A stretch of 64,000 nt of DNA from Stromatinia cepivora. Its lineage: Eukaryota; Ascomycota; Leotiomycetes; Helotiales; Sclerotiniaceae. Every line of letters starts with the position of its first letter. Position 1 is the first letter of the stretch. The translations under genes were made by a program, and so were the position numbers. Location: positions 434,001 through 498,000 of the forward strand of contig RCTD01000011.1 of NCBI GenBank assembly GCA_014898415.1, written 5' to 3'. A model generated the notes under the pieces. That model worked only from the letters and a program-made list of their open reading frames with translations. It made no database searches and had not been told where the DNA came from. Below are positions 1 through 8,800 of the stretch, piece after piece.

Positions 1-416
1 GCCGTGCACGCACTCGTCACGATGGATTTGGCAGCAACTTTATGTCCTTGATCACTACCCGCCAACCTTCTCGCGAACACTCAGAAGACCGACCCAAGAA
101 ACGCAAGCACAAGCATCGCAACAAGTCATCTGAAAGACACAAGATGCTCGAATACAAACCTATTAACGGCGCCGAAGATACTTCTGGCGAAAACCAAATG
201 GTAGTTTATAAACCACGCGCAGAACTTCTCATGAGTATGGTGAACAAGGGACCCAATAGTGAGAAAGGAGTATCGATGAATAAAGCATTGAAGAGATATC
301 ATCGTGAGAGAACGGCGGCAGGATTAGCATTAGGAAAGGGTGATGAGGAGAAGGAACTTTGGAGGAGTTTAAGAATGAAGAAGAATGATAGAGGAGAGAT
401 TGTTTTGTTTATGTGA
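1..416 (+). CDS. C-terminal end of an unrecognised protein (5' end outside window)
   Basis: The frame is open from the left edge (first full codon at position 3) to a TGA at 414-416, giving about 137 residues. The segment begins with an Arg-rich stretch, then a strongly basic run (PKKRKHKHRNKSSERHK) that resembles a nuclear localisation signal. A more ordinary charged region follows, containing MVVYKPRAELLMSMVNKG and ALKRYHRERTAAG, and ends RGEIVLFM. It reads as a genuine C-terminus because composition and codon use differ sharply from the repeats that follow. I do not recognise the family; a nuclear protein is inference from the basic run. The upstream part is needed to name it. Confidence 0.6.
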   Translation, partial: RARTRHDGFGSNFMSLITTRQPSREHSEDRPKKRKHKHRNKSSERHKMLEYKPINGAEDTSGENQMVVYKPRAELLMSMVNKGPNSEKGVSMNKALKRYHRERTAAGLALGKGDEEKELWRSLRMKKNDRGEIVLFM

Positions 417-1003
417 ATAGGCTTGATATCAAATTAAAGGTCGAGGCGCTAATAGATTGGGATGGGGGTGGGGATGGGTATGCGAAAAAAGATGAAGAGG
501 AAATGGAAATGGGGAGAGGAGAGGAGCATTGTGATACCATATTTTCTTCTTTCTGATATGATGTATGTACGTATGTTGGGGATGCATAATGCAGATTTAT
601 GGTTCGTTGTTCGTTGTTTGTTGGTCTTTTTGGTCTTTTTGTTCTATCTATCTACAAGTAATTACTGGATCGATCTGCGCTTATCCCTTTCTTATGTGTT
701 CCTCGTTCTTTGTTCTGGTTCTTCTGGTTCTGATTCTTGTTCTTTTTATTCTGGTTCTACTTGTTCATGTATCTACTATGTATATGAATGAGGGTATAGC
801 ATGTTATGGTATGGCATTGTGTGGGGGGGGGGGCTTGACTTTTAGGTTGGATTTGGATGGGATGGGATGGGATGGGATTGGAATGAACTGGACTGGACTG
901 GACTGGAAAGATAGGATAGGATTACATTGTATGGTATGGTATGGTATGGTATGGATGTGGATGTACTGTTGGTATATAGGTATTTCTGGTTGGTTTACAT
1001 GTG

Positions 1004-1082
1004 TTACCTGGGATACCTGGGATATCGGGGATACCTGGGATATCGGGGATACCTGGGATACCTGGGATATCGGGGATATCGT
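1004..1082. repeat. 9-bp minisatellite (GGGATACCT / GGGATATCG)
   Basis: About eight tandem 9-bp units alternate between GGGATACCT and GGGATATCG. Because the unit is three codons long, several frames stay open across it; I take these as repeat artefacts. Confidence 0.85.
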
Positions 1083-1242
1083 ATTGATAGTATGGCAGTG
1101 TGGAAGTGGTGTATATTGGCTTGATTAAGATGAGATAAGTAGGGAGTAGAAAGGTGGAAAGTGGAAAGTGGAAAGTGGAAGTGGAGGGTGGAAGTGGTAA
1201 TTAATTCAACGGGATGATGAGATGGATGGATAGTAATTGGGA

Positions 1243-1277
<35 letters not shown>

Positions 1278-1324
1278 TATCAATCAATTATAATATAACA
1301 ACCCTCTTCTATTTCCTAAACATG

Positions 1325-1478
1325 ATTTCTATTTTCTATTTTCTATTTTCTATTTTCTATTTTCTATTTTCTATTTTCTATTTTCTATTTTCTATTTTCT
1401 ATTTTCTATTTTCTATTTTCTATTTTCTATTTTCTATTTTCTATTTTCTATTTTCTATTTTCTATTTTCTATTTTCTG
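1325..1478. repeat. (TTTTCTA)n heptanucleotide array, about 22 copies
   Basis: A nearly perfect run of the 7-bp unit TTTTCTA over about 154 bp. All frames translate to the same cyclic seven-residue hydrophobic pattern, so the open frame across it is not evidence of a gene. Confidence 0.9.
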
Positions 1479-1900
1479 AAAACGATCCCTATATTCCTTT
1501 TACCTCTTTATCTCTTTATTCTCATATATAATATAATACACACAAAAAATTACTCTTATACCTCTTATACCCCCCAAATGGATTCTGATTCTGATTCTGA
1601 TTCTGTTTTACTTTGATGGTTGGTGCCTCTTGGATTTTAGATTCTGTATTACCTGGTGGATTGTAATAACTAATCATTTGGATTTTCTATCTTCAGATAT
1701 CTGGGTTGCTGGGTAGCTGGGTGGCTGGGTTGTATTCTTTTTTAATGATGATGGTGGTGATGATGATGGTGGTGATGATGATGATGATTCTGAATTTTTA
1801 GTAGATGGGTAGGATCTATATATAGTATGAAGAAGGTGGTAGTGGTGTTTGGGGAGGGAGACGTAGATTCTAGTGGAAATGAGAGGGTGGGATTTATAAT

Positions 1901-2181
1901 GGTAGGTAGCTAAAGTACGATGATGATGGTATTTGTAGTAGGAGGGTAGATTTTATAATGATAATTATTAAATAGATATAATATAAAGATAATAATGAAG
2001 TATAGAATTTATAGGAAAATAAATTCTATAAAAGGATAGATTTTATAAAGGTATAGAATTTATAATGAAAGTATAGAATCTGTAGGAAGGTGTAGAATCT
2101 GTGGGGAGGTAGATTTTATAATAGTAGGTAGCTAAAGTACGATGATGGTGGTATTTGTGGTAGGAGGGTAGATTTTATAAT
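1901..2181. repeat. Two 58-bp direct repeats about 222 bp apart
   Basis: The segment at 1902-1959 recurs at 2124-2181 with two A/G differences. Both copies contain GTAGGTAGCTAAAGTACGA and end in GGGTAGATTTTATAAT. The DNA between them is built of further copies of TAGATTTTATAAT and TATAGAATTTATAA, so the block looks like an old AT-rich minisatellite. Confidence 0.75.
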
Positions 2182-2546
2182 AGGAATGGAAGGATAGAAT
2201 CTATAGTATAGGTTCTAATAATTATAGTATGGAAGTGATTTAATTCACTTCGAATGACAAATGACATGAGAGTAATTTACCAAATAAATAATTCTTTTAA
2301 TCTTTTGCATTTCTGTGTATCTATTTAGTTCTTGTGTCCTGTAAACTCTGCTCTCTCCTCCTGCCTTCCTCCTTCCAGTCTTTCTTCTCTCCTCTCCTCC
2401 TTCCCCCTCACACCCATCATCCCTCATCCTAGCCCTAACCCTAACCCATCATCTATAAACCAACCACCTACCAATCACTCCTTCCCCTTCCTACCTCTCT
2501 CCTTTCTCCTCTCTCCTCCCCCCTCCCAAACCCCACCCATAAACCC

Positions 2547-3479
2547 CTATCCATAAACAACCCACCTCCCCACCCCCACCCCCATCAATATCAAAACAAG
2601 TACCCCCGTAAACCAAGTACAAATATTTTTCGCACGACGAATTTTTAATTCTTTGAGTTCTGATTCGTGTTGTTGCCATGGTGTTGTGTGGGGATTTTCT
2701 GTTTCTGTTTCGGAATCTGAATTGAAGGAGGGGGAGGGGGAATTTGAATAATAGGAGGAGCGGGAGGGAAAAGGGAGGGAAGGGGAGAAGGAGGGGGGAG
2801 AAGGCATGGAGAAATTGGGGAAAGGCAAATGTGGATGGGGGGAGGGGGGATATGTTGTGGTGTAGGTGGAGAGGGAAGGGGGGTTTAGAGAGGGGTTTGT
2901 GGTTGTATTTGGGGTTAGGTTTTGATGTTGATGTTGATGTTGACTCCCAGAAAAAGATGGAGGGATAAAAGGGGTGAGTAGATGATGATGTGGTGGTGGT
3001 GGTAGTGGCGGCGGAGAAGGATGTCGAGCTTTATTTCTTGGAGCTGAATTACATTGAGCCTCTTGTGCTTGTTTTGAGTTATGAGAAGCTGCTGGTGGTA
3101 GTGGTGGTGGTGGAGCGAGAAATTGCTGAGACTCTGACTCTGATTCCGACTGTGATTGGGATTGTGACTGTAATTGCGATTCTGGGTGCGGTGGAAGAGG
3201 TGAATAAACTATCGTAGCAGGTGATGAACCTAATGGAGGAGAAGAGAGAAGAGTGGAGTAGAAATGTCGTATTGGATTTGAGATTGAGATATTGGCGTGT
3301 GCTGGGCTTGAACATGGAGATGGAGATGGAGGCGGAGATGGAGAGTTGGATCGAGCTTGAGATCGAGCTTGAGTTGGGGGATGTTGTTTGGATCGTTCGA
3401 GTTGTCCAGATTGTCCAGTTTGTTCCTGTGAAGGGGACTGCAAGATCGTGATTGCATGAGGAAAGGGATGGGAAGACAT
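2547..3479 (-). CDS. Low-complexity Ser/Pro/Gln-rich protein with C-terminal membrane segment
   Basis: A 310-codon frame starting at the first in-frame ATG (complement of 3477-3479). Most of the product is low complexity: Ser/Pro tracts, a Gln-Ser/Glu-Ser run (QSQSQSQSESESES), poly-Pro and His-Gln repeats. The last 45 residues differ: a charged helix-like stretch (ESELKELKIRRAKN), then one hydrophobic segment (WFTGVLVLILMGVGVG) and the short tail RWVVYG. Dibasic residues before a single terminal hydrophobic helix suggest a tail-anchored membrane protein; this is inference. I recognise no family. Base composition is repeat-like on both strands, so a chance open frame is possible, but the distinct C-terminus argues for a real gene. 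Confidence 0.45.
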   Translation of the reverse strand: MSSHPFPHAITILQSPSQEQTGQSGQLERSKQHPPTQARSQARSNSPSPPPSPSPCSSPAHANISISNPIRHFYSTLLSSPPLGSSPATIVYSPLPPHPESQLQSQSQSQSESESESQQFLAPPPPLPPAASHNSKQAQEAQCNSAPRNKARHPSPPPLPPPPHHHLLTPFIPPSFSGSQHQHQHQNLTPNTTTNPSLNPPSLSTYTTTYPPSPHPHLPFPNFSMPSPPSFSPSLPFPSRSSYYSNSPSPSFNSDSETETENPHTTPWQQHESELKELKIRRAKNICTWFTGVLVLILMGVGVGRWVVYG

Positions 3480-4426
3480 TTTCGAGGATTTGTTGTATTC
3501 GTTTTTATTTGAATTCAGATGCAAATTCGAGTTAAGGTTGTTGCTTGGTTTCAATGTCCTTTGATTAGAAAACGGCGATGGTTGAATTGCGGAAGATATG
3601 ACTATTTGAATGACAATATGCCGTACTGCGAGTCAAGTTGTATATTTTGACTTTTGGCTTGTGATTGAACAATTGTGATCCATCTAAATGAATTGAATCG
3701 TCCAAATGAGTCGATACGTCGAAATCAACTCAAGCAAAGGTCACATGCATAAATTGATTGCCAAAATTGGATTTTGCAAATATCCATGAACTTTCAGGTA
3801 GAGTTACTCATGCGTAAGTTGATGTTTGATATGGAGAAATCAGGGAAGTGGAAGGGGAAATAACATGTATACTTCTTGTATTTGTACGGTAGCTATTGCT
3901 ACTTTCTGAAGTATTGAGTTTGAAAAAACGAAATGAACAAAAACTCTAGGGGTGTAATGGAAAAAAGTGAATGGGTAAACATGGAAATCAAGTATATTGA
4001 AAGGGAGTCACTCAAATTCCCATCACCGAGATTTGACATCCAGAATTCATACTTGAATGCGGGGCGGAGACTGAACAGATAGTGAATGGCAAGGCAGAAA
4101 ACCCCCCCTTGTACTTTCCCAACAATTCTAGATTCTCCAAGTCCATAATTATGATCCAATCCTTCAAAAAAGTGGTGTAAACTTGTAGTAATGCGATATC
4201 CAAATCACCAGAGGCCACAATAAAAATCCTCACGTCTCAAATTTTGCACGTTGTCGAAAAAACATTGTACCGGGAATTCATCGATCGTGTTATTTTGTGG
4301 TGAAAGTATTTCCATGAACTTATTCATCCATATTCATCAAACGCACATTCAGCCCAAAGCCGTAGCAAAGACCTGCATGAATGAAGAAAATCCCATTGCT
4401 CCAATCAACCGACCATGACCAACAAT
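3480..4426. other. Intergenic, no gene seen
   Basis: Moderately AT-rich DNA between the low-complexity gene and RPS28. It presumably holds the promoter of the former and the 3' UTR of the latter. No RNA gene, repeat or conserved frame was recognised. Confidence 0.6.
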
Positions 4427-4812
4427 TTATCTTAATCTTCTAGCTTCACGCTCAGATTCGAGTAGGCAGAGGATGTCGTCTTCGCGGACTATTTCGAAAA
4501 TGTTAGCCTATAATTTTCCTGGCTTCCTAGCCGTCTTCTTTCTCTAAAATTCGCTGTCGAAATATAATTGCAGGGAAATAAAATAGAATGGTGAAATCGT
4601 ACCTGGGCCCTTGACGTTACGGATAATGGAGCGGGTGGTATCATCCATGAACTCAACTCTAACTTGAGTAACACCTCCACGGGAACCTAAATTTTATCAG
4701 AATTTCATCCTTTCAAGTTCGCAGATATAGATTTTTCAAATTTCGACATACCGGTTCTGCCCAAAACACGGGTGACCTTAACGAGCTTGACTGGGACCTT
4801 TGATGCATCCAT
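4427..4812 (-). CDS. RPS28: 40S ribosomal protein S28 (eS28), three exons
   Basis: Exons on the minus strand are 4812-4752, 4686-4603 and 4488-4427 (61+84+62 nt), joined in phase to give 68 residues. The product runs [49 protein letters not shown] and ends [19 protein letters not shown], which matches the highly conserved eukaryotic eS28 over its whole length (usual size 67-69). The protein sits near the mRNA exit region of the small subunit and is essential for 40S maturation. Donors are GTATGT and GTACGA, acceptors TTTAG and AATAG. It is divergent from HIS1. A leader intron lies just upstream of the ATG. No single exon is long enough to stand out as an open frame. Confidence 0.96.
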
Positions 4813-4821
4813 TTTTGCAAT

Positions 4822-4872
4822 CTGAGTCTTGTTAGAATTCAGAAGCCGTAGTTGAGCTCTTGAGTCACTCAC
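4822..4872 (-). other. Probable 5' UTR intron of RPS28
   Basis: Upstream of the RPS28 ATG the minus strand reads donor GTGAGT (4872-4867), branch-like TTCTAAC (near 4838-4832) and acceptor CTCAG (ending 4822), a 51-bp intron ending nine bases before the start codon. Leader introns are common in fungal ribosomal protein genes. A perfect TGAGTCA (4861-4867) overlaps the donor, so it may be a splice-site coincidence rather than a bZIP site. Confidence 0.6.
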
Positions 4873-5381
4873 AGAATTAATGCGCTTGGATTTTGGGATG
4901 TGGTTGATAAATTGACTTGGGTCTTACTGGTCGACGTGAATTTGGTAATAATTTTTTGCCTGTTCGCAGAATCTTAGGGCAAGAGATTCTCGTTAATCTT
5001 CTTAGCGTTGAGCCCCGGAGCATTTATACGCTAAAATATATTGGGACTAGTGGATCAGAGAAAACGCCGACCGCCGAAAGTACCTGTTGTTTTACGTGGG
5101 GCAGAATGATGATGTTGAGTAACTTTTTTATAAAGGAGTTTGCGCCGGATATCAACGAGTCATATTAAAAGTGAAGTCTTGTCTCTTTCTTATATCATCC
5201 AATAATCGTGGATTTTCTTGATTTAAATCTCTTTCCAATTTATCGAGGCCATATAATTCTTGTCATCCACAAACACAACATCCTCTGCTTCTGCTTGTGA
5301 TTCGAGTGAATACCCTGCGATCGGAGTGAATATATCTTCACATTGTACAAAGAGGTTCGCTTTTCACGCCCTCAACAAAAA
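4873..5381. promoter_or_regulatory. Divergent promoter region between RPS28 and HIS1
   Basis: About 510 bp shared by the two divergent genes. It contains two one-mismatch relatives of the Gcn4/CPC1 element TGASTCA: TGAGTAA at 5116-5122 and CGAGTCA at 5156-5162. Histidine synthesis genes are general-control targets in fungi, so these are plausible CPC1 sites for HIS1; function is inference. No other gene is seen. Confidence 0.4.
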
Positions 5382-6695
5382 ATGGATCTCGTAAATCAGT
5401 AAGGACTGTCCTTCTCATACTATTCTTACTCTTAAGGTTACCATTGAAACCTATTTAAACGGTTTGGAGTTGTCAGTTTTGCACACTTTGGCACACAACA
5501 CTCTAGCAATTCCTACTGTTTAAAGAAAGTCACAATGAAAGTCCTCAAGATGTTATATATTGCAGATGAAGAGACTGAAGAGTATGAACCGTTCACTAAT
5601 GATTTAAAAAGCTTAGAAGGTAGATTGCTGTTCGCAGTACCAAAAAGTGAGTCATGACACCACTCGAACCGAATCCTATAATCGAGTCTGATGGCTGATT
5701 CAATTGTTAGAGGGAAGATTATTACAAGCAGCACTCAATTTACTCGAAGGTGCCGATATTCAGTTTAGACGCGAATCAAGACTTGACATAGCATTGGTTA
5801 AGAATTTACCAATTGCGCTCGTCTTCCTCCCCGCTGCCGATATTCCTACGTTTGTTGGTGAAGGTCGAGTAGATCTTGGTATTACTGGACGAGATACTGT
5901 TGCGGAACATGCCACAGGGGTCGAAACCGAGAAGAGAGTAAAGTCGGAATCAGGAACCACAACCCCTGTTGAGGAGGGTAAGGACAAAGGATGTGTGGAG
6001 GTAATGGATTTGGCATTTGGTGCTTGCAAGTTACAAGTACAAGTACCGGAGAAGGGCCCATATACAAAGCCATCAGACCTCATTGGAAAGAATATTGGTA
6101 CCAGTTTTGTTAGTCTATCCGAGGAATTCTTCCGAGCTCTGGAAGCTGAGGCAGATGGTGGTGCCGTTTCTGGACGCAAGTTGAAGACCAAGATTATTGA
6201 GCTTAGTGGCAGTGTTGAGGCTGCATGCGCTCTTGGAGTTGCTGATGGAATTGTGGATCTGGTTGGTGAGTAGAAACAAATGGTTAACTCTGAAAGTCTC
6301 ATGCTAATAAGTTATTAGAATCTGGCGAAACGATGAAAGCAGCAGGATTAAAAGCCATCGATACAGTCGTATCTAGTACAGCAATTCTAGTTAAATCCAA
6401 GAACCCATCCAATCCAGCATTGGTAGATCTCATTGCTTCTCGCATTCGAGGTGTCATCACTGCACAAAAATACGTCCTGTGTCAGTATAACGTTCAACGA
6501 ACAGCCCTCGCAGATGCAGTTAAGATTACTCCTGGAAAACGAGCACCCACAATTAACGCCTTGGAGGAGGAAGGTTGGGTGGCAGTCAGTGCAATGGTTG
6601 AAAAGAAGAAAATCGCTGTGGTTATGGATGATTTGACAGACGTTGGAGCAACAGATATTTTGATTCTCGATATTGCAAATACGAGAACTGGATGA
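5382..6695 (+). CDS. HIS1: ATP phosphoribosyltransferase (histidine biosynthesis step 1), four exons
   Basis: Exons 5382-5398, 5612-5646, 5711-6265 and 6319-6695 (17+35+555+377 nt) give 327 residues. The first two tiny exons encode MDLVNHLEGRLLFAVPK, matching the start of yeast His1. The third carries the catalytic domain (KGRLLQAALNLLEGADIQF, LPIALVFLPAADIPTFVGE, VDLGITGRD). The fourth holds the C-terminal HisG_C regulatory domain (QKYVLCQYNVQR, APTINALEEEGWVAVSAMV, MDDLTDVGATDILILDI), site of histidine feedback inhibition in long-form enzymes. It condenses ATP with PRPP to phosphoribosyl-ATP. Introns use GTAAGG, GTGAGT and GTGAGT donors; branch sites CTAATG and GCTAATAA are visible in introns 1 and 3. 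It is slightly longer than the yeast enzyme (297 residues). Confidence 0.97.
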
Positions 6696-7039
6696 GGATG
6701 ATGAGAGGTGAGGATATCAAAATATAGTGTGAAAAATGAATGAAATTTGGAATACTGGTGCGAGACTTGGAGGACAAAGGAATACCCATTTGGATCGAAT
6801 TGAGCCTGGAGGGGTGGTTTGGATATCTCTGACATATCTTGACTCGAACTTTGCAGTGGAAAATGCACATGGTATGGAAATCACGGAACTCTGGGATGGA
6901 TAGATCAATGAAATATAACAAATTCTTGATAGATAATTCATGCATCAAGATTCCAACTCCATCACCATCCAACGGCAAATGGATCTCTCTTCTCCCCCCT
7001 TACAAACGCTCCATCTGAGTTACCCATCAACACACCTTT
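6696..7039. other. Intergenic, no gene seen
   Basis: HIS1 3' flank and the 3' flank of the convergent broken 2EXR gene. No structured RNA or repeat was recognised. Confidence 0.6.
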
Positions 7040-7720
7040 TTATCGTCGATGAACATAATAATATCTGATTGATGGACCTTTCACCCCATCCCCCTCCCGC
7101 TCCTTCAGCCTCGAACTCTCATCTACAAGCAAACTAACCTCATTCTCCGGCCAGATAGGTGGTATTTCATCTTTGGTGACTATCCCTATCTCCTTCAAAT
7201 TACGAAGCGAGTCGAGTATAGTGGATGAGATGGCCAGGTGAGAATAAGCATATTCTCCAATGATTAAATATCTTAATCGATGCAAGCCATATCGATCTCC
7301 ATCTCCACCGCCTGTCAATCCTAACATACTCCCCGTTTTCTCAACCCAAGCCGATAAATTAGGACTGGAGATTTGGCTAGCGTCTATCCGTAAATATAAA
7401 CTATCTCTCAAAGGACTAAATCAGAGATTGAGAGAGAGAATGTAGTGGTAGTGGTGAAGGGCAAAGGAACGTGATTCGGAGGTGAGACGGAGGAGCATGG
7501 GAATGCAGGAAGAGTAGATGGCCATGGATGATTCAGATGGAGGGAAAAAATGTAGTTCGAAAATGCGCGGGAATGGGAGGCAGTGGGTGTAAATCTGGAG
7601 ACGGAGTTCTGGGGTTAGAACAGAAAAGGGAGAGAAAGTTGTAAGGGGTTTGGATGATGCGGAGAAGGAAGGCTTGGAGGTAGGTAGGATGTAGGTTGTG
7701 TCGGTGGTAGAGTACGACAT
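7040..7720 (-). pseudogene. 2EXR-domain (F-box-like) gene interrupted by an in-frame TGA
   Basis: One minus-strand frame runs from an ATG at 7718-7720 to a stop at 7040-7042 (227 codons) and is broken only by TGA at 7421-7423. The upstream part has the 2EXR signature: FSVLTPELRLQIYTHCLPFP, then HFFPPSESS, then IPMLLRLTSESRSFALHHY. The downstream part continues it with PLRDSLYLRIDA and YGLHRLRYLIIGEYAYSHLA. 2EXR proteins are a large family of fungal proteins of unknown function. I looked for an intron that would remove the stop: the only nearby GT dinucleotides (in CGT codons) are out of phase with the TTTAG acceptor. A real nonsense mutation or an assembly error therefore fits best. If expressed, the product would be a 99-residue truncated protein. 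Confidence 0.65.
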
Positions 7721-8800
7721 TGTTTGGAAGTGTATAGGAGATTTGTATCTTGGATGTGAAAGATATTGGCAAAGAAGAAGCAGGAGAAAAGCTCAGTAGA
7801 AAATAGAAAGGGGTGAGTATTATATGCAAAGCGAATTAGACTTATTATTCATTTATCATCACACCAGATGACACAGAATCACAAGATATGAATACCAAAA
7901 AAAGGAAATATCATATTTATGTACATATTGGATAATCGCTGGTTACTATTCCTTTACGCAACGAAGCCATACTAGAGTTTCCTTGTGCGTCTATATTTGT
8001 ACCTATACACTGCCAGTAAAGAACTTCCTCCTTTGAGTGTTGTTGGAGAGGAAATAAATACTCAGTAAGATACTCGTGCCGCGATCTCCTACCATAGCTC
8101 AGGGAAATGAAATACCAATACACGAACGAGTATCATGACCGACAACAGAATGAAGAAAGGTAGGTTAGTATAAGATTTCACCCAGCCTCGTACCACAAGG
8201 CTACTAAAGTCTAAAAGCTTCCATTCAAGATTTGATATAACCTTACTCGTATTGGAGATTGCGAAGGTGAGCCAGTGATACCCTTATCCTGTTCATATCT
8301 CAATTTGATTCCACATTTGATGTTTTGGAGTCATCTCATGCAATACACAGATTGCTATATTCGAGATGATGAGGGAGTATGAGTCAACAATGTGTGAATG
8401 AGTCCTAGAGCTGACAAATTTATCCGCACGGGCCAAAAAGACGCTAGTAGATAAGTTTATCAATTGAGATTCTTCATGGATTGCCACATAAAGTCAGCCT
8501 TGTTCGCTCTGAAGCGCTCCTTCTACTTCTTACAAATAGCAAGTAATTTCCACCAAATTTTATATCATTTGAGTTTATCTTCTTTCATTCCTTTCTTGTC
8601 TGAAGTCGCCGTATTCTTAAGGCGCAGTTACTTTGCTATTTCACGAAAAATTCCACATTCTGCGAGTTTCCGCAAATTTGTTTGCATTGGATTGCAGTAA
8701 ACCAAAAAATAACGACCCCGCCACTGATCAACAAACGGTTTTACCACACCATACATCAAGGATTTCAGAAAACATCCCCAGCTTCGCATATTCTCATATC
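7721..8800. other. Intergenic between the broken 2EXR gene and the NF-X1 gene
   Basis: About 1.1 kb with no convincing gene. The last part (roughly 8500-8800) is probably the leader of the NF-X1 gene. Its frame is open upstream to 8633, but the first in-frame ATG is at 8801. Confidence 0.6.

Larger units (their letters stand above)
417..2546. repeat. Gene-free block of mixed micro- and minisatellites
   Basis: About 2.1 kb with no convincing gene. It holds a G run, GGGAT pentamers near 856-880, TGGTA pentamers near 930-955, a 9-bp minisatellite, GTGGAAA heptamers near 1156-1185, AATC tetramers near 1243-1276, a long TTTTCTA array, GATTCT hexamers near 1581-1604 and GAT/GGT triplets near 1746-1790. 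An AT-rich stretch built on TAGATTTTATAAT follows, then a pyrimidine-rich stretch (2340-2546). Short open frames here only read through repeats and are not counted as genes. Confidence 0.85.

Noticed and set aside
1214..1531. Open frame of 105 codons with FYFLFSI repeats
   Set aside because: It is created entirely by the TTTTCTA array; every frame reads the same heptapeptide cycle and there are no flanking coding features.
2431..2446. CCCTAACCCTAACCC, a telomere-like string
   Set aside because: Only two and a half repeats within C-rich low-complexity DNA; the window continues with ordinary genes, so it is not a chromosome end. Chance or an old interstitial copy.
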